Positions 8,188-16,291 of a DNA stretch of 64,000 nucleotides are shown piece by piece (the first letter of the stretch is position 1; each line of letters starts with the position of its first letter). Both the position numbers and the translations under genes were made by a program. This DNA is from a bacterium (GTDB lineage Bacteria; Myxococcota_A; UBA9160; UBA4427), in NCBI GenBank assembly GCA_024742285.1, contig JANSYR010000006.1, positions 248,001-312,000 of the forward strand. The letters run 5' to 3'. The notes below the pieces were generated by a model. That model had not been told where the DNA came from, did not search any database, and saw nothing but the letters and a program-made list of their open reading frames with translations.

Positions 8188-10655
8188 TCGGCGCGCGCGG
8201 CCTGCTGGTGGGCGTCGGCCTCCCGGCGATGGGTCAGGACGAGGAGCGCCGGGGTGACGGTCACGTCGAGCAGGAACGCCGCGCCGATCGCGAAGGACGT
8301 GAGGACCCCGACGTTCCAGAGATTCAGCATCTCGGACATCGTCAGGACACCGAAGCCCGAGGTCAGCACGATCGAGGTGAAGAGCAGCGCGCGTCCCGTC
8401 GACTGCATCGTCTCTTCGACGGCCCGAACCGGGTCGAGGCCCTGGGCGAGGTAGCGCCGGAAGCCCGCGATGAAGTGGATGCTGTCGTCGACGGCCAGGC
8501 CGATCGCGATGCACCCGGCGAGCAGCGTGAACATGTCGAGGGGAATCCCGATCGCCCCCATGAGGCCCAGGGTCATCGCGATCGGCACCAGGTTCGGAAC
8601 CATCGAGACGAGCCCGGACCGCAGGCTCCCGATCAGGAGGATCATGAGCGGCGTGATCAGGCAGAGCGCGAGGACGTAGCTCCGCAGGATGCTCTCGTAG
8701 ATCGCATCGACGGTCCGCGCGATCAGCGAGGACATGCCCGTCAGCGAGTACGAGCCGACGTCGCCGAGGACCGACGCGAGCTGCGGTTCGAAGTCGGCCA
8801 GGAAGGGCCGCATGAAGATCCCGTCGGTCCAGCCCGACCGGATCGTGTAGCGCGCGCGGCTGAACTGGGGATCGACGACCTTCTCGAGGTCCTCGCTCCC
8901 GGAGTTCTCGAAGAGCAAGAGCTCCTGGGCGAGCAGACGCCGATCGCCGGGGACGACGTAGTAGGCGGCGTCGTTCGCGTTCAGCGCCTGGTGCGTCTCC
9001 TTGGCGATGTCGACGAGCGAGTTCGAGTACGAGAGCCGGGCCCCGGACGATCGATATTCCGCGACGAGCGCGTCGACCTCCTCGAGGCGCGCGAGGACCG
9101 CGGGCTCCTTGAGCCCGTCCTCACGGCCCGTATCGACCACGACCTCGATCGCGGAGGTGCCCCCGAAGCGATCGTTCACGAGCTCGGAGGCCACGCGATA
9201 GGGATGGTCGGCGGGGAACCAGCTCGTGGGATCGGAGCTCGCGTAGAGCCGGGTCGATCCCGCGACCGCAGCGACCAGCAGGAGCAAGGTCGCGCCGACG
9301 ATCGGCCAGGGATGACGCGCGGAGACCGCCGCTAGACTCGCCAGGACCCGATCCGCGGCGGTTCCTTCCCGCCTCGCCCGGCCCTTCATCGGGAGCAGGA
9401 CCATCATCGCCGGAAGGAAGACCAGCGAGTAGAAGAGCATCACTATCACACCGATCACCGAGATCATCCCCATCTCCGCGATCGGCTTCATCGGCGCGAC
9501 CAGGAACGAGAGCAGCCCCGCCGAGGTCGTCAGTCCCGTCATCAGGATGGGCAGGCCCGTGTGCCGGAGGGCATGCTCGAGACTCGCGACGCGCTCCCTT
9601 CCCTCTCCGAGGTCGGTCAGGAAGATCGTCAGGAGGTGAACCGAGTACGAGACCCCGATCGCGAGCAGGAACGAGGGAATCAGCTGCGCCGGCGCGCTGA
9701 AGGGGAGATGGAAATAGCTGGCGAGGCCGAAGGTGGCCATCGTCGCGGGGACGACCACGCCCACGCAGAGGAAGATCGGCGCGATTCGGCGGAAGAGCGC
9801 GAAGAGGACGACTGCGATCATCACCAGGCCACCGCCGAAGAAGCGGGGCACGTCGACGCCGAGCTGCTTGGTCAGCTCGTAGGTGAGCATGGTCCCGCCC
9901 GCGGTCAGGATCGGGAAATCCGGACTCGCATGCCGGGCCGCGACCGAGTGGAGCGCCTCGATCACGGCGGCGTTCTCCGTGCCCGAGAGGAAGGCCCGCT
10001 TCGTCGAAGCCGTGTCGCCTGCCGTCTCCTCGAAGCCCCCCAGATCGAGATCGTCCTCGCCGGCGGCCTCACCCGGAGAGCCGTCGCCATAGACCGCGAC
10101 CTCGACCCGGACCCCCGTCATCTTCCGATCGCTCGAGAGGATCCCCGTCTTCACGTAGAAGGGCGTGTTCAGCACGCGCTCCTCGAACGCCGCGAGCTCC
10201 TCGGCGTTGGTCGGCATCTCGTCGAGCAGATCCTCGACGACGAGCTCGTCGCCGCGGCCGTAGGTCGAGCGGACGTTCACGAGGCTCGTCACTTCCTCGA
10301 GATAGGGAAGCTCGTCCTCGAGGTCCCGGTGGAAGGCTTCGAGCTTCTCGAGGAAGCCGAGGTCGAAGATCTCAGGCGGCGAGATCGCGACGATGGTGAC
10401 CTGATCCTGACCGAAGTCGTGTCGGAACGCGTCGTAGACCGCGCGGACCGGGTCGTCCTCGAAGAGGAAATCCTCGGAGGCCATCTTGACCTCCATCTGC
10501 GGGATGAGCGACGCGAGCCCCGCCGTGAGCACGAGGACGGCGGCGACGATCGGCCAGCGGAATCGCTCGACGAGGTGGGCCCATCGCCCGAGACCGTCTT
10601 CGATTCCCTGCCGCAGTCGTCCCTGCGGCACCCCCTCCGAATTCGCTTCGCTCAA
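8184..10655 (-). CDS. RND transporter, MMPL / HAE3 family (second paralogue)
   Basis: 823 residues with the same two-fold RND layout as the pump at 3963: TM helix near residues 35-52, periplasmic loop, five-helix block, TM helix, second loop, five-helix block. Paralogy shows in shared segments such as LPYLEEVTSLVNVRSTYG, QELLLFENSGSED and the TM motif VDDSIHFIAGF. The start is TTG at 10655, preceded by GGAG at six bases; no ATG is better placed. It begins 12 bases after the stop of a luciferase-like oxidoreductase gene on the same strand, repeating the pump-plus-oxidoreductase pairing seen at 3963-7307. The C-terminus carries a soluble His/Asp-rich tail of about ten residues. Confidence 0.93.
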   Translation of the reverse strand: MSEANSEGVPQGRLRQGIEDGLGRWAHLVERFRWPIVAAVLVLTAGLASLIPQMEVKMASEDFLFEDDPVRAVYDAFRHDFGQDQVTIVAISPPEIFDLGFLEKLEAFHRDLEDELPYLEEVTSLVNVRSTYGRGDELVVEDLLDEMPTNAEELAAFEERVLNTPFYVKTGILSSDRKMTGVRVEVAVYGDGSPGEAAGEDDLDLGGFEETAGDTASTKRAFLSGTENAAVIEALHSVAARHASPDFPILTAGGTMLTYELTKQLGVDVPRFFGGGLVMIAVVLFALFRRIAPIFLCVGVVVPATMATFGLASYFHLPFSAPAQLIPSFLLAIGVSYSVHLLTIFLTDLGEGRERVASLEHALRHTGLPILMTGLTTSAGLLSFLVAPMKPIAEMGMISVIGVIVMLFYSLVFLPAMMVLLPMKGRARREGTAADRVLASLAAVSARHPWPIVGATLLLLVAAVAGSTRLYASSDPTSWFPADHPYRVASELVNDRFGGTSAIEVVVDTGREDGLKEPAVLARLEEVDALVAEYRSSGARLSYSNSLVDIAKETHQALNANDAAYYVVPGDRRLLAQELLLFENSGSEDLEKVVDPQFSRARYTIRSGWTDGIFMRPFLADFEPQLASVLGDVGSYSLTGMSSLIARTVDAIYESILRSYVLALCLITPLMILLIGSLRSGLVSMVPNLVPIAMTLGLMGAIGIPLDMFTLLAGCIAIGLAVDDSIHFIAGFRRYLAQGLDPVRAVEETMQSTGRALLFTSIVLTSGFGVLTMSEMLNLWNVGVLTSFAIGAAFLLDVTVTPALLVLTHRREADAHQQAARAD

Positions 10656-10667
10656 GCGTCGCTCCGA

Positions 10668-11582
10668 TCACCGACTCGGAGCGAGCGCTTCGATCGCGCG
10701 CCAGGGAACCTCACCGTACCGGCCCTCTGGATCCACGAAGTGGATGCAGATCTGGGTCGCCCCCGCGTCCAGGTGACGCTGCAGGAAATCCTCGATCTGC
10801 GTCTCGGTTCCCCAGGCAACGGTCTCGTCGATCAGACGATCGGAGCCGCCGTCTTCGAAGTCGGCGTCTTCGAGCCCGTATTTCCGCCAGGTCTTGCGGT
10901 AGTTCTCGAGGGCGATGTTGGTCGCGCCCGCCGCGCGCGCGGCGTTCCGCGCCTTCGTCGGATCGGACTCGAGGACGACCTTCACCTCGGGGACGAGCAG
11001 CGGCTCGGACCCGAGGATCTCGCGCGCCTCCGCGGTATGGGCCGGAGGCATGAAGTAGGGATGCGCGCCCTGAGCGCGATCCCGGGAGAGCGCGAGCATC
11101 TTCGGACCGAGGGCAGCGAGGACGCGCGGGGGCCCGGTCTGGACCGGCGGCGCGTCGGAGGGCGCCGCCTCCGGCCCGAGCAGGACGCTCATGTCCGGCC
11201 CCCGGTCCATCGCGTCGAGATAGTTCCGCATCGACGTGAGCGGCGGGCCGTAGGTCAGGCCGTGCATCCCTTCGACGATCGGCGCGTGGGACACGCCGAG
11301 CCCCAGCAGGAAGCGCCCGCCGGACTGCTCGTTCAACGCGAAGTGGCCCGCCGCCATCACCGCAGGAGCCCGCTCGAAGATGGGGATGATCCCGGTCGCG
11401 ACGACCAGGTCCTGCGTCTCGGCGAGGAGCTGCGAAGCGACGACCATCAGATCGCGTTGCATCGCCATCGGGTGCCAGAGTGCGGTGTAGCCGAGGCGTT
11501 CGATCTTCTTCGCAGCCTCGGCTCGTCCCTTCGAGTCGAGGGCTTCGAGCGAGACCCAGATGCCGCGCGGGCCGAGCTCCAT
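10668..11582 (-). CDS. Luciferase-like (LLM class) oxidoreductase, TIGR03620-like, probably F420-dependent
   Basis: 304 residues, TIM-barrel. The segments LGRxGIWV-type start (MELGPRGIWVSLEAL), RLGYTALWHP, DLVVATGIIPIFER and GRFLLGLGVSHAP match the mycobacterial MSMEG_4141-like subfamily of predicted F420 enzymes. ATG at 11582 with AGAGGATCCC upstream. It is only distantly like the enzyme at 6441, so the two pump-linked oxidoreductases are not a simple duplication of one cassette. Spacing of 12 bases to the pump downstream suggests translation from one mRNA. Substrate unknown; F420 dependence is inferred from family, since no F420 synthesis gene lies in the window. Confidence 0.9.
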   Translation of the reverse strand: MELGPRGIWVSLEALDSKGRAEAAKKIERLGYTALWHPMAMQRDLMVVASQLLAETQDLVVATGIIPIFERAPAVMAAGHFALNEQSGGRFLLGLGVSHAPIVEGMHGLTYGPPLTSMRNYLDAMDRGPDMSVLLGPEAAPSDAPPVQTGPPRVLAALGPKMLALSRDRAQGAHPYFMPPAHTAEAREILGSEPLLVPEVKVVLESDPTKARNAARAAGATNIALENYRKTWRKYGLEDADFEDGGSDRLIDETVAWGTETQIEDFLQRHLDAGATQICIHFVDPEGRYGEVPWRAIEALAPSR

Positions 11583-11679
11583 GGGATCCTCTCTTCTGCC
11601 GAGACCTTCCGTCTCGGGGTCGCCAAGTATGTCAGGCGGATCGCGGGTCCGCGAGGCCGTTCTCGCGCGGCATCCCGCC

Positions 11680-13035
11680 TCAATCGCCGTCGGGCGCGGC
11701 CGCCTCGACGGCGCGCTCGGCCCGGGCGCGGGAAAGATCCTCGCGAACCGTCCGGGCCGCGAAGACGCAGGTCCCCGCGGCCAGCACGAATCCGAACGAG
11801 AGCCAGACGAGCCCCCAGCGCAGCGAGTCGTCGCCGTAGGCCACCGCGAAGGACTGGCTCAGATAGCCGACGACGAGTGGACCGATCGCGCTGCCCACGC
11901 CGGTCCCCGTGAGCGAGAAGAGCGCGGCGGCGGAGGCCCGCATGCGCACCTTCGCGAGTCCCTGCACGAGGGAGAGGAAGGGCGCGCTGTGCATCGCGCC
12001 GAGGATCGAGCTCGCCACGCTCCAGACGAACGCGACCGGGAAGAGCGGCAGTCCGCCGCCGAGATCGATCCGATGGTCCTCTGGCCAGAGCAGGAAGAGC
12101 ACCATGAAGGGAAGCGAGCTCAGGAAGGAGAGGATCGGCACCCAGAGGTAGGCGCGTTCATCTCGGGCGGACCAACGATCGCAGAGCCAGCCGCCGAGCC
12201 AGAGCCCGAACATGGACGGGATCGGCGTCGTGAGGAAGTACCAGGTCCCTGCCGCGCCCGTCCCCATGTCGAAGGTCCGGATGATGAAGGACGGCTCCCA
12301 CGCGCCCTTCCCGGACGTGTAGAGGAGCGCGAAGGCGTGGGCGACGATCAGCCAGCGCATCGCCGGGAGCGACCAGAGATAGCGCCCGTCGTCGAGCAGC
12401 GAGCTGCGCGCTTCGCTCCGGGCCGTACGGCCCTCGCTCTGGCCGCGCGCGGGCTCCCGGATCGTCAGCCGGAAGACGATCGCCATCAGGACGCCCGGTG
12501 CGCCCGCGATCACGAAGGCGGTCCGCCATCCCCAGAGCTCGCTCGCCCATCCGCCGCCGGCCATCCCGACGGCGAGCCCGAGCACCGCGCCGACGGAGAT
12601 GAACGAGAGTCCCTGGCCCCGATGCTCCGGCGGAACCGTGTCGGCGATGAGGGATTGGATCGCCGGGCTGGCGCTGGCCTCGCCGATCCCCACGCCCATC
12701 CGCATCGCGAAGAGCTGCACGTAGCCCTGGACCCAGCCGGTGGCCATCGTGAAGAGGCTCCAGACCGTGAGGCCGAGAGCGATGATGTTGCGCCGCACGC
12801 CGCGATCCGCCCACCGCGCGAGGGGGAGGACCGCCAGCGTGTAGACGAGGGTGAAGCTCGGACCGAGGATCCAACCCATCTGGCTGTCGGAGAGCCCGAG
12901 ATCGGCCTTGATCGGGTCGACGAGGATCGCGACGACGTGGCGATCCACCGTGTTCAGCATCATCACACCGACGATGACCGCGAAGAGGTAGCGGCGATAG
13001 GCGGCGGAAGGGACGTCCGGGGTCGGGCTGCTCAT
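11680..13035 (-). CDS. MFS transporter, spinster-like
   Basis: 451 residues, twelve predicted TM helices. The MFS loop 2-3 signature appears as LARWADRGVRRNI, and the first helix has NTVDRHVVAILV, typical of the spinster-like/Spns bacterial branch often found beside catabolic genes. The centre has a charged cytoplasmic loop (ARGQSEGRTARSEARSS) separating the two six-helix halves. It starts 19 bases after the stop of the upstream hydrolase gene, so both are probably on one transcript. It likely imports or exports a small organic acid or lipid-like compound; direction and cargo cannot be read. Confidence 0.92.
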   Translation of the reverse strand: MSSPTPDVPSAAYRRYLFAVIVGVMMLNTVDRHVVAILVDPIKADLGLSDSQMGWILGPSFTLVYTLAVLPLARWADRGVRRNIIALGLTVWSLFTMATGWVQGYVQLFAMRMGVGIGEASASPAIQSLIADTVPPEHRGQGLSFISVGAVLGLAVGMAGGGWASELWGWRTAFVIAGAPGVLMAIVFRLTIREPARGQSEGRTARSEARSSLLDDGRYLWSLPAMRWLIVAHAFALLYTSGKGAWEPSFIIRTFDMGTGAAGTWYFLTTPIPSMFGLWLGGWLCDRWSARDERAYLWVPILSFLSSLPFMVLFLLWPEDHRIDLGGGLPLFPVAFVWSVASSILGAMHSAPFLSLVQGLAKVRMRASAAALFSLTGTGVGSAIGPLVVGYLSQSFAVAYGDDSLRWGLVWLSFGFVLAAGTCVFAARTVREDLSRARAERAVEAAAPDGD

Positions 13036-13054
13036 CGGTCTCTTCGTTCCCCGA

Positions 13055-14059
13055 TCAGCGCACGCGAGCCAGGTGGGCCATCACGGCATCGACGATGACG
13101 GCCTCCTCGTCCTGGATGAGCCAGTGGCCGGCGTCGAGGGCGACGTGCTCGAAGGGGCCTTCGACGTAGTCGCGCAGACGCGCCTGGACGCGCTCGTTCA
13201 CGAAGGCCGCGATGTCCCGTTTTCCGTAGACGTAGAGGACGGGCTGCGAGACGGGCGGCAGGTCGCCGCCCGGCGGCCCTTCCGGCGCGAGCGCACGATA
13301 CCAGTTCAGCGCGGCGGTCAGCGCGCCGGGCTCGGAGAACACGGCGTCGTACTCGTCATGATGCTCATCGGTCATCGTCTGCCAGGCTACGCGATGGAGC
13401 ATCCGACGGCCCGCTGCCCCCAGCAACGTCTCGGCGAGCCCGGGCACGCGGAAGACCTTGATGTAGGTCGGGACCGAGGGCGCCACGTCGGGCTCCGGAA
13501 TCGCCCCTGGATGCGGGATCGAGAGCGAGGCCCACGAGAGCACGCGGTCCGGACGGGTCCCCGTCGCCGCCCACCCGACGATCGAGCCCCAGTCGTGGCC
13601 CACCAGATGGAAGCGGTCGAAGCCGACGGCGTCCGCCACCGCCATGACGTCGTCGACGAGCACGGGCACGGCGTAGTCCGAGATCGCGCCGGGACGCGCC
13701 CCCGGGCTGTAGCCGCGCTGATCGAAGGCCACGACGCGGAAGCCGGCCTCCGCGGCGCGACGCAGGAGCGGCTGCCACATGATCGAGGTCTCGGGGAAGC
13801 CGTGGAGCAGCACGAGCGCCGGGCCGTCCCCGTCGAGCCCCGCCACGCGCGCACGGAACTCCATCCCGCGCGCGGGGATCCGGACGAGCGACCCGCCGTC
13901 GACCCGGCTCGCCGTCCGCCCTTCTTCCTCGAGGAACGGCAGCGCGGCCGTCTCCTTCGTGTGGGTGCGATCCCGATCGAGGGTGATCTGGTGGGCGCCC
14001 CAGAGGAGCAGCGGGGGCGCGATCAGCATGGCCAGGAACACGACGAGAAACGTGGGCAA
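13055..14059 (-). CDS. Membrane-anchored alpha/beta hydrolase, epoxide-hydrolase / haloalkane-dehalogenase-like
   Basis: 334 residues. An N-terminal hydrophobic stretch (PTFLVVFLAMLIAPPLLLW) forms a signal anchor, so the catalytic domain probably faces the periplasm. Key motifs are HGFPETS (oxyanion hole), VGHDWGS with Asp as nucleophile, GKRDIAAF and the catalytic His in DAGHWLIQDE. Asp as nucleophile points to epoxide hydrolase or dehalogenase chemistry rather than an esterase. The start chosen is TTG at 14059, which has GGAGGT five bases upstream; an in-frame GTG at 14098 would add 13 residues but has no such site. Transcribed before the MFS gene at 13035. Confidence 0.85.
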   Translation of the reverse strand: MPTFLVVFLAMLIAPPLLLWGAHQITLDRDRTHTKETAALPFLEEEGRTASRVDGGSLVRIPARGMEFRARVAGLDGDGPALVLLHGFPETSIMWQPLLRRAAEAGFRVVAFDQRGYSPGARPGAISDYAVPVLVDDVMAVADAVGFDRFHLVGHDWGSIVGWAATGTRPDRVLSWASLSIPHPGAIPEPDVAPSVPTYIKVFRVPGLAETLLGAAGRRMLHRVAWQTMTDEHHDEYDAVFSEPGALTAALNWYRALAPEGPPGGDLPPVSQPVLYVYGKRDIAAFVNERVQARLRDYVEGPFEHVALDAGHWLIQDEEAVIVDAVMAHLARVR

Positions 14060-14429
14060 GCGGGACCTCCGGCAGAGAGCTTCGCCCCGGGACGTCACCG
14101 GCGAAAGGTGGCTCCACCGAAATGCCTCCGATGCCCCAAGACCCCGAAATCAAAACAGTTTCGGCAAGGGAGCGGTCGCCTTCGGGAATCGATGTCAACC
14201 GGTATACAGACCGCGGACGGCAGCTCACCGATGATGCGTGGGGTTTTCGGCGGCGCTCCCGCGCCGCGACCACGCCGTGACCGGTTGGTTCCATCCCGAT
14301 CCTTTCTCCGGGAGAAGGGTGGACCCGACCCGCCTGGGCCGGAGGACGACGGACGCTCTCCGGCCCGGGCATCGCGCGACGCCCACGGCGACGACGACGC
14401 CCGCGCCGCCTTGACCTCGGCCGGATCGT
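14060..14429. other. Intergenic region without a gene
   Basis: 370 bases between two minus-strand genes, visibly less GC-rich than the flanks (around 14140-14200). It contains a short inverted repeat (CCGAAA 14144-14149 with TTTCGG 14159-14164) and, on the minus strand, a perfect TTGACA at 14198-14193 but no convincing -10 box downstream of it. It must hold the 3' end signals of the amidohydrolase gene and the promoter of the hydrolase gene. No plausible coding frame was found on either strand. Confidence 0.6.
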
Positions 14430-16205
14430 CTATGCCTGGGCCGCGCTCCCGCGACCGCCGCCTTCGCCGCCGCCTTCGCCGCCGCCTTCGCCGCCGCGTA
14501 GGAGCTTCCCAGAGTAGGTCTGGGTCTCCTTGTCGTCCTCGATCGTGACCTCACCGTTCACGAGCACGTAGCGGTAGCCGGTTCCGGCGGACGCGACGCG
14601 GTACTCGTCTCCCGGCAGGTCGTGGCGGAAGTTCGGGAACTCGTAGTCGAGCTTCTCGAAGTCGTAGACGACGATGTCTGCGGCCGCGCCTTCGCGCAGC
14701 ACGCCCCGGTCCTGGAAGCCCGCACAGAAGGCGGGCAGCGCCGAGAGACGCCAGTGCGCCTCTTCGAGGGAGAGGAAGCCGTGCTCGCGCACGTACCGGG
14801 AGATCAGCTCGGTCGCGTAGCTCCCCGCCGCCAGGTATTTGAGGTGCGCGCCGCCGTCGGAGAGGCCCGGGATGACCCACGGATTGTCGAGGAGCTGCTT
14901 GATTCCCTCGAGACCGATGTCGAACTGCGGTGCCTGGAAGCTCGTCTTCAGGTCGTCGGAGACGACGAGGTCACAGAGCGCGTCGACCGGGTGGACGCCG
15001 CGCGCGTCGGCGATCTCCTGGACGCTCTTGCCGACCCACTGCTCGTTCTCGCTCTTCGCGACCGAGACGACCCGCGCCTCGTCGACGCCGCCGATGAACT
15101 GGTACTTGAGGGGCTCGGCGCGCAGCCGCTCGCGGACCGACTCGTCGGCGAGGTTCTTCAGGATCACGTCGTTCGAGACCTCGGGCCCGGCGACCTCCTC
15201 CCAGACGGGTCCCCACAGATCCCAGTAGTCGAAGGTGAAGAGCAGCGGCGGGTTCTGGGTGATGCCCTGCCCGTAGATCCGCAGCCCCTTTTCACCGCAG
15301 GAATCGAACCACGCGAAGAGGTTTTCGTGCATCTCGATCATCACGTTCGACGCGGGCAGCGCCTGGTAGATGATCGGCGCGCCGGACACCTCGGCGAGCT
15401 TCTCCCAGTGCTCCCGCGGCATCGTCGCGCCGGAGAGCTCGATGAAGCCTTCGCCCCGCTCGCCGAGCACCTCCGCCAGCGCCAGCTGGGTCTCGGGCCA
15501 CATCACGTCCGAGGGCATCGGCGTCCCGTCGAAGTCCGACTGGGCGGCCCCGCCGGCGGTCGGCGCCTTCGGATCTCCGGGTGTACCGAGGGTCTGCGAC
15601 GACCAGCCGCAGGCGCCGGCGTCCATCGCTTCGTGAAGCAGTCGCTTCAACTCTTCCGTCTCCGCCTCGGTGGGCTTGCGGCCGGCCTTCGCGTCCTCGA
15701 GGCCCATGACCCAGATGAGCAGCGGGTTCACGCCCACGTAGGGCAGCAGGTTCACCGCCTTCGGGACGCGGTCGATCGAGTCGAGCATCTCCGGGTAGCT
15801 CTCCCAGTCCCAGGGAATCGACGCTTCCATCGTCGCCATCGGGATCGCCTCGACCTTCGTCATCGACTCCATCGCCCGGTGCTGCAGCTCCTTCTTGCAC
15901 GGCGCGAAGCCGAAGCCGCAGTTGCCGACGACCACGCTCGTCACGCCGTTCCAGCCGCTCGTCGTCAGGTAGGGGTCCCAGAAGACCTGCGCGTCGTAGT
16001 GGGTGTGGAGGTCGATGAAGCCGGGGGCGACGACGAGCCCCTCCGCGTCGAGCTCCCGCGCGCCCTGCCCGGCCGGGATCCGTCCCATGCGGGCGACCCT
16101 GCCGTCCTTGATGCCGACGTCGCCCTTGTACCGGGGGTTGCGGGCACCGTCGACGATCATGCCGTTGCGGATGACGATGTCGTAGGTCGGATTCGGGGTG
16201 GCCAT
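14430..16205 (-). CDS. Amidohydrolase, D-aminoacylase / N-acyl-D-amino-acid deacylase family
   Basis: 591-residue metal-dependent hydrolase. The N-terminal small beta domain (YDIVIRNGMIVDGAR) leads to the metal motif FIDLHTHYDAQVFWDP and the GNCGFGFAPC segment diagnostic of the D-aminoacylase group. The C-terminal part PGLSDGGAHLKYLA carries the conserved Asp near the active site, and VVYDFEKLDYE belongs to the composite beta-sandwich. In this lineage such proteins often accompany fatty-acid or terpenoid genes and may act on amides or cyclic compounds other than D-amino acids. The last 20 residues form a Gly-Glu repeat tail not usual in the family, encoded by a 12-base tandem repeat. Confidence 0.92.
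   Translation of the reverse strand: MATPNPTYDIVIRNGMIVDGARNPRYKGDVGIKDGRVARMGRIPAGQGARELDAEGLVVAPGFIDLHTHYDAQVFWDPYLTTSGWNGVTSVVVGNCGFGFAPCKKELQHRAMESMTKVEAIPMATMEASIPWDWESYPEMLDSIDRVPKAVNLLPYVGVNPLLIWVMGLEDAKAGRKPTEAETEELKRLLHEAMDAGACGWSSQTLGTPGDPKAPTAGGAAQSDFDGTPMPSDVMWPETQLALAEVLGERGEGFIELSGATMPREHWEKLAEVSGAPIIYQALPASNVMIEMHENLFAWFDSCGEKGLRIYGQGITQNPPLLFTFDYWDLWGPVWEEVAGPEVSNDVILKNLADESVRERLRAEPLKYQFIGGVDEARVVSVAKSENEQWVGKSVQEIADARGVHPVDALCDLVVSDDLKTSFQAPQFDIGLEGIKQLLDNPWVIPGLSDGGAHLKYLAAGSYATELISRYVREHGFLSLEEAHWRLSALPAFCAGFQDRGVLREGAAADIVVYDFEKLDYEFPNFRHDLPGDEYRVASAGTGYRYVLVNGEVTIEDDKETQTYSGKLLRGGEGGGEGGGEGGGRGSAAQA
14456..14497. repeat. 12-base tandem repeat encoding a Gly-Glu tail
   Basis: About three and a half copies of GCCGCCTTCGCC (plus-strand view) at the 3' end of the amidohydrolase gene. 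They encode repeated GEGG on the minus strand. The unit length is a multiple of three, so changes in copy number would alter tail length but not frame. Confidence 0.85.
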
Positions 16206-16291
16206 GGATGCGCGGCTCCTTCTCTGCGGAATCGTGTCCTACGGAGCATAGAGCGCCCGCGCGCGCGCCTCACACCCCCGATCCAGCCAAT

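Noticed and set aside
14193-14198. Perfect TTGACA box on the minus strand as promoter of the membrane-anchored hydrolase
   Set aside because: No -10-like sequence at 15-19 bases downstream; kept only as a note in the intergenic entry.
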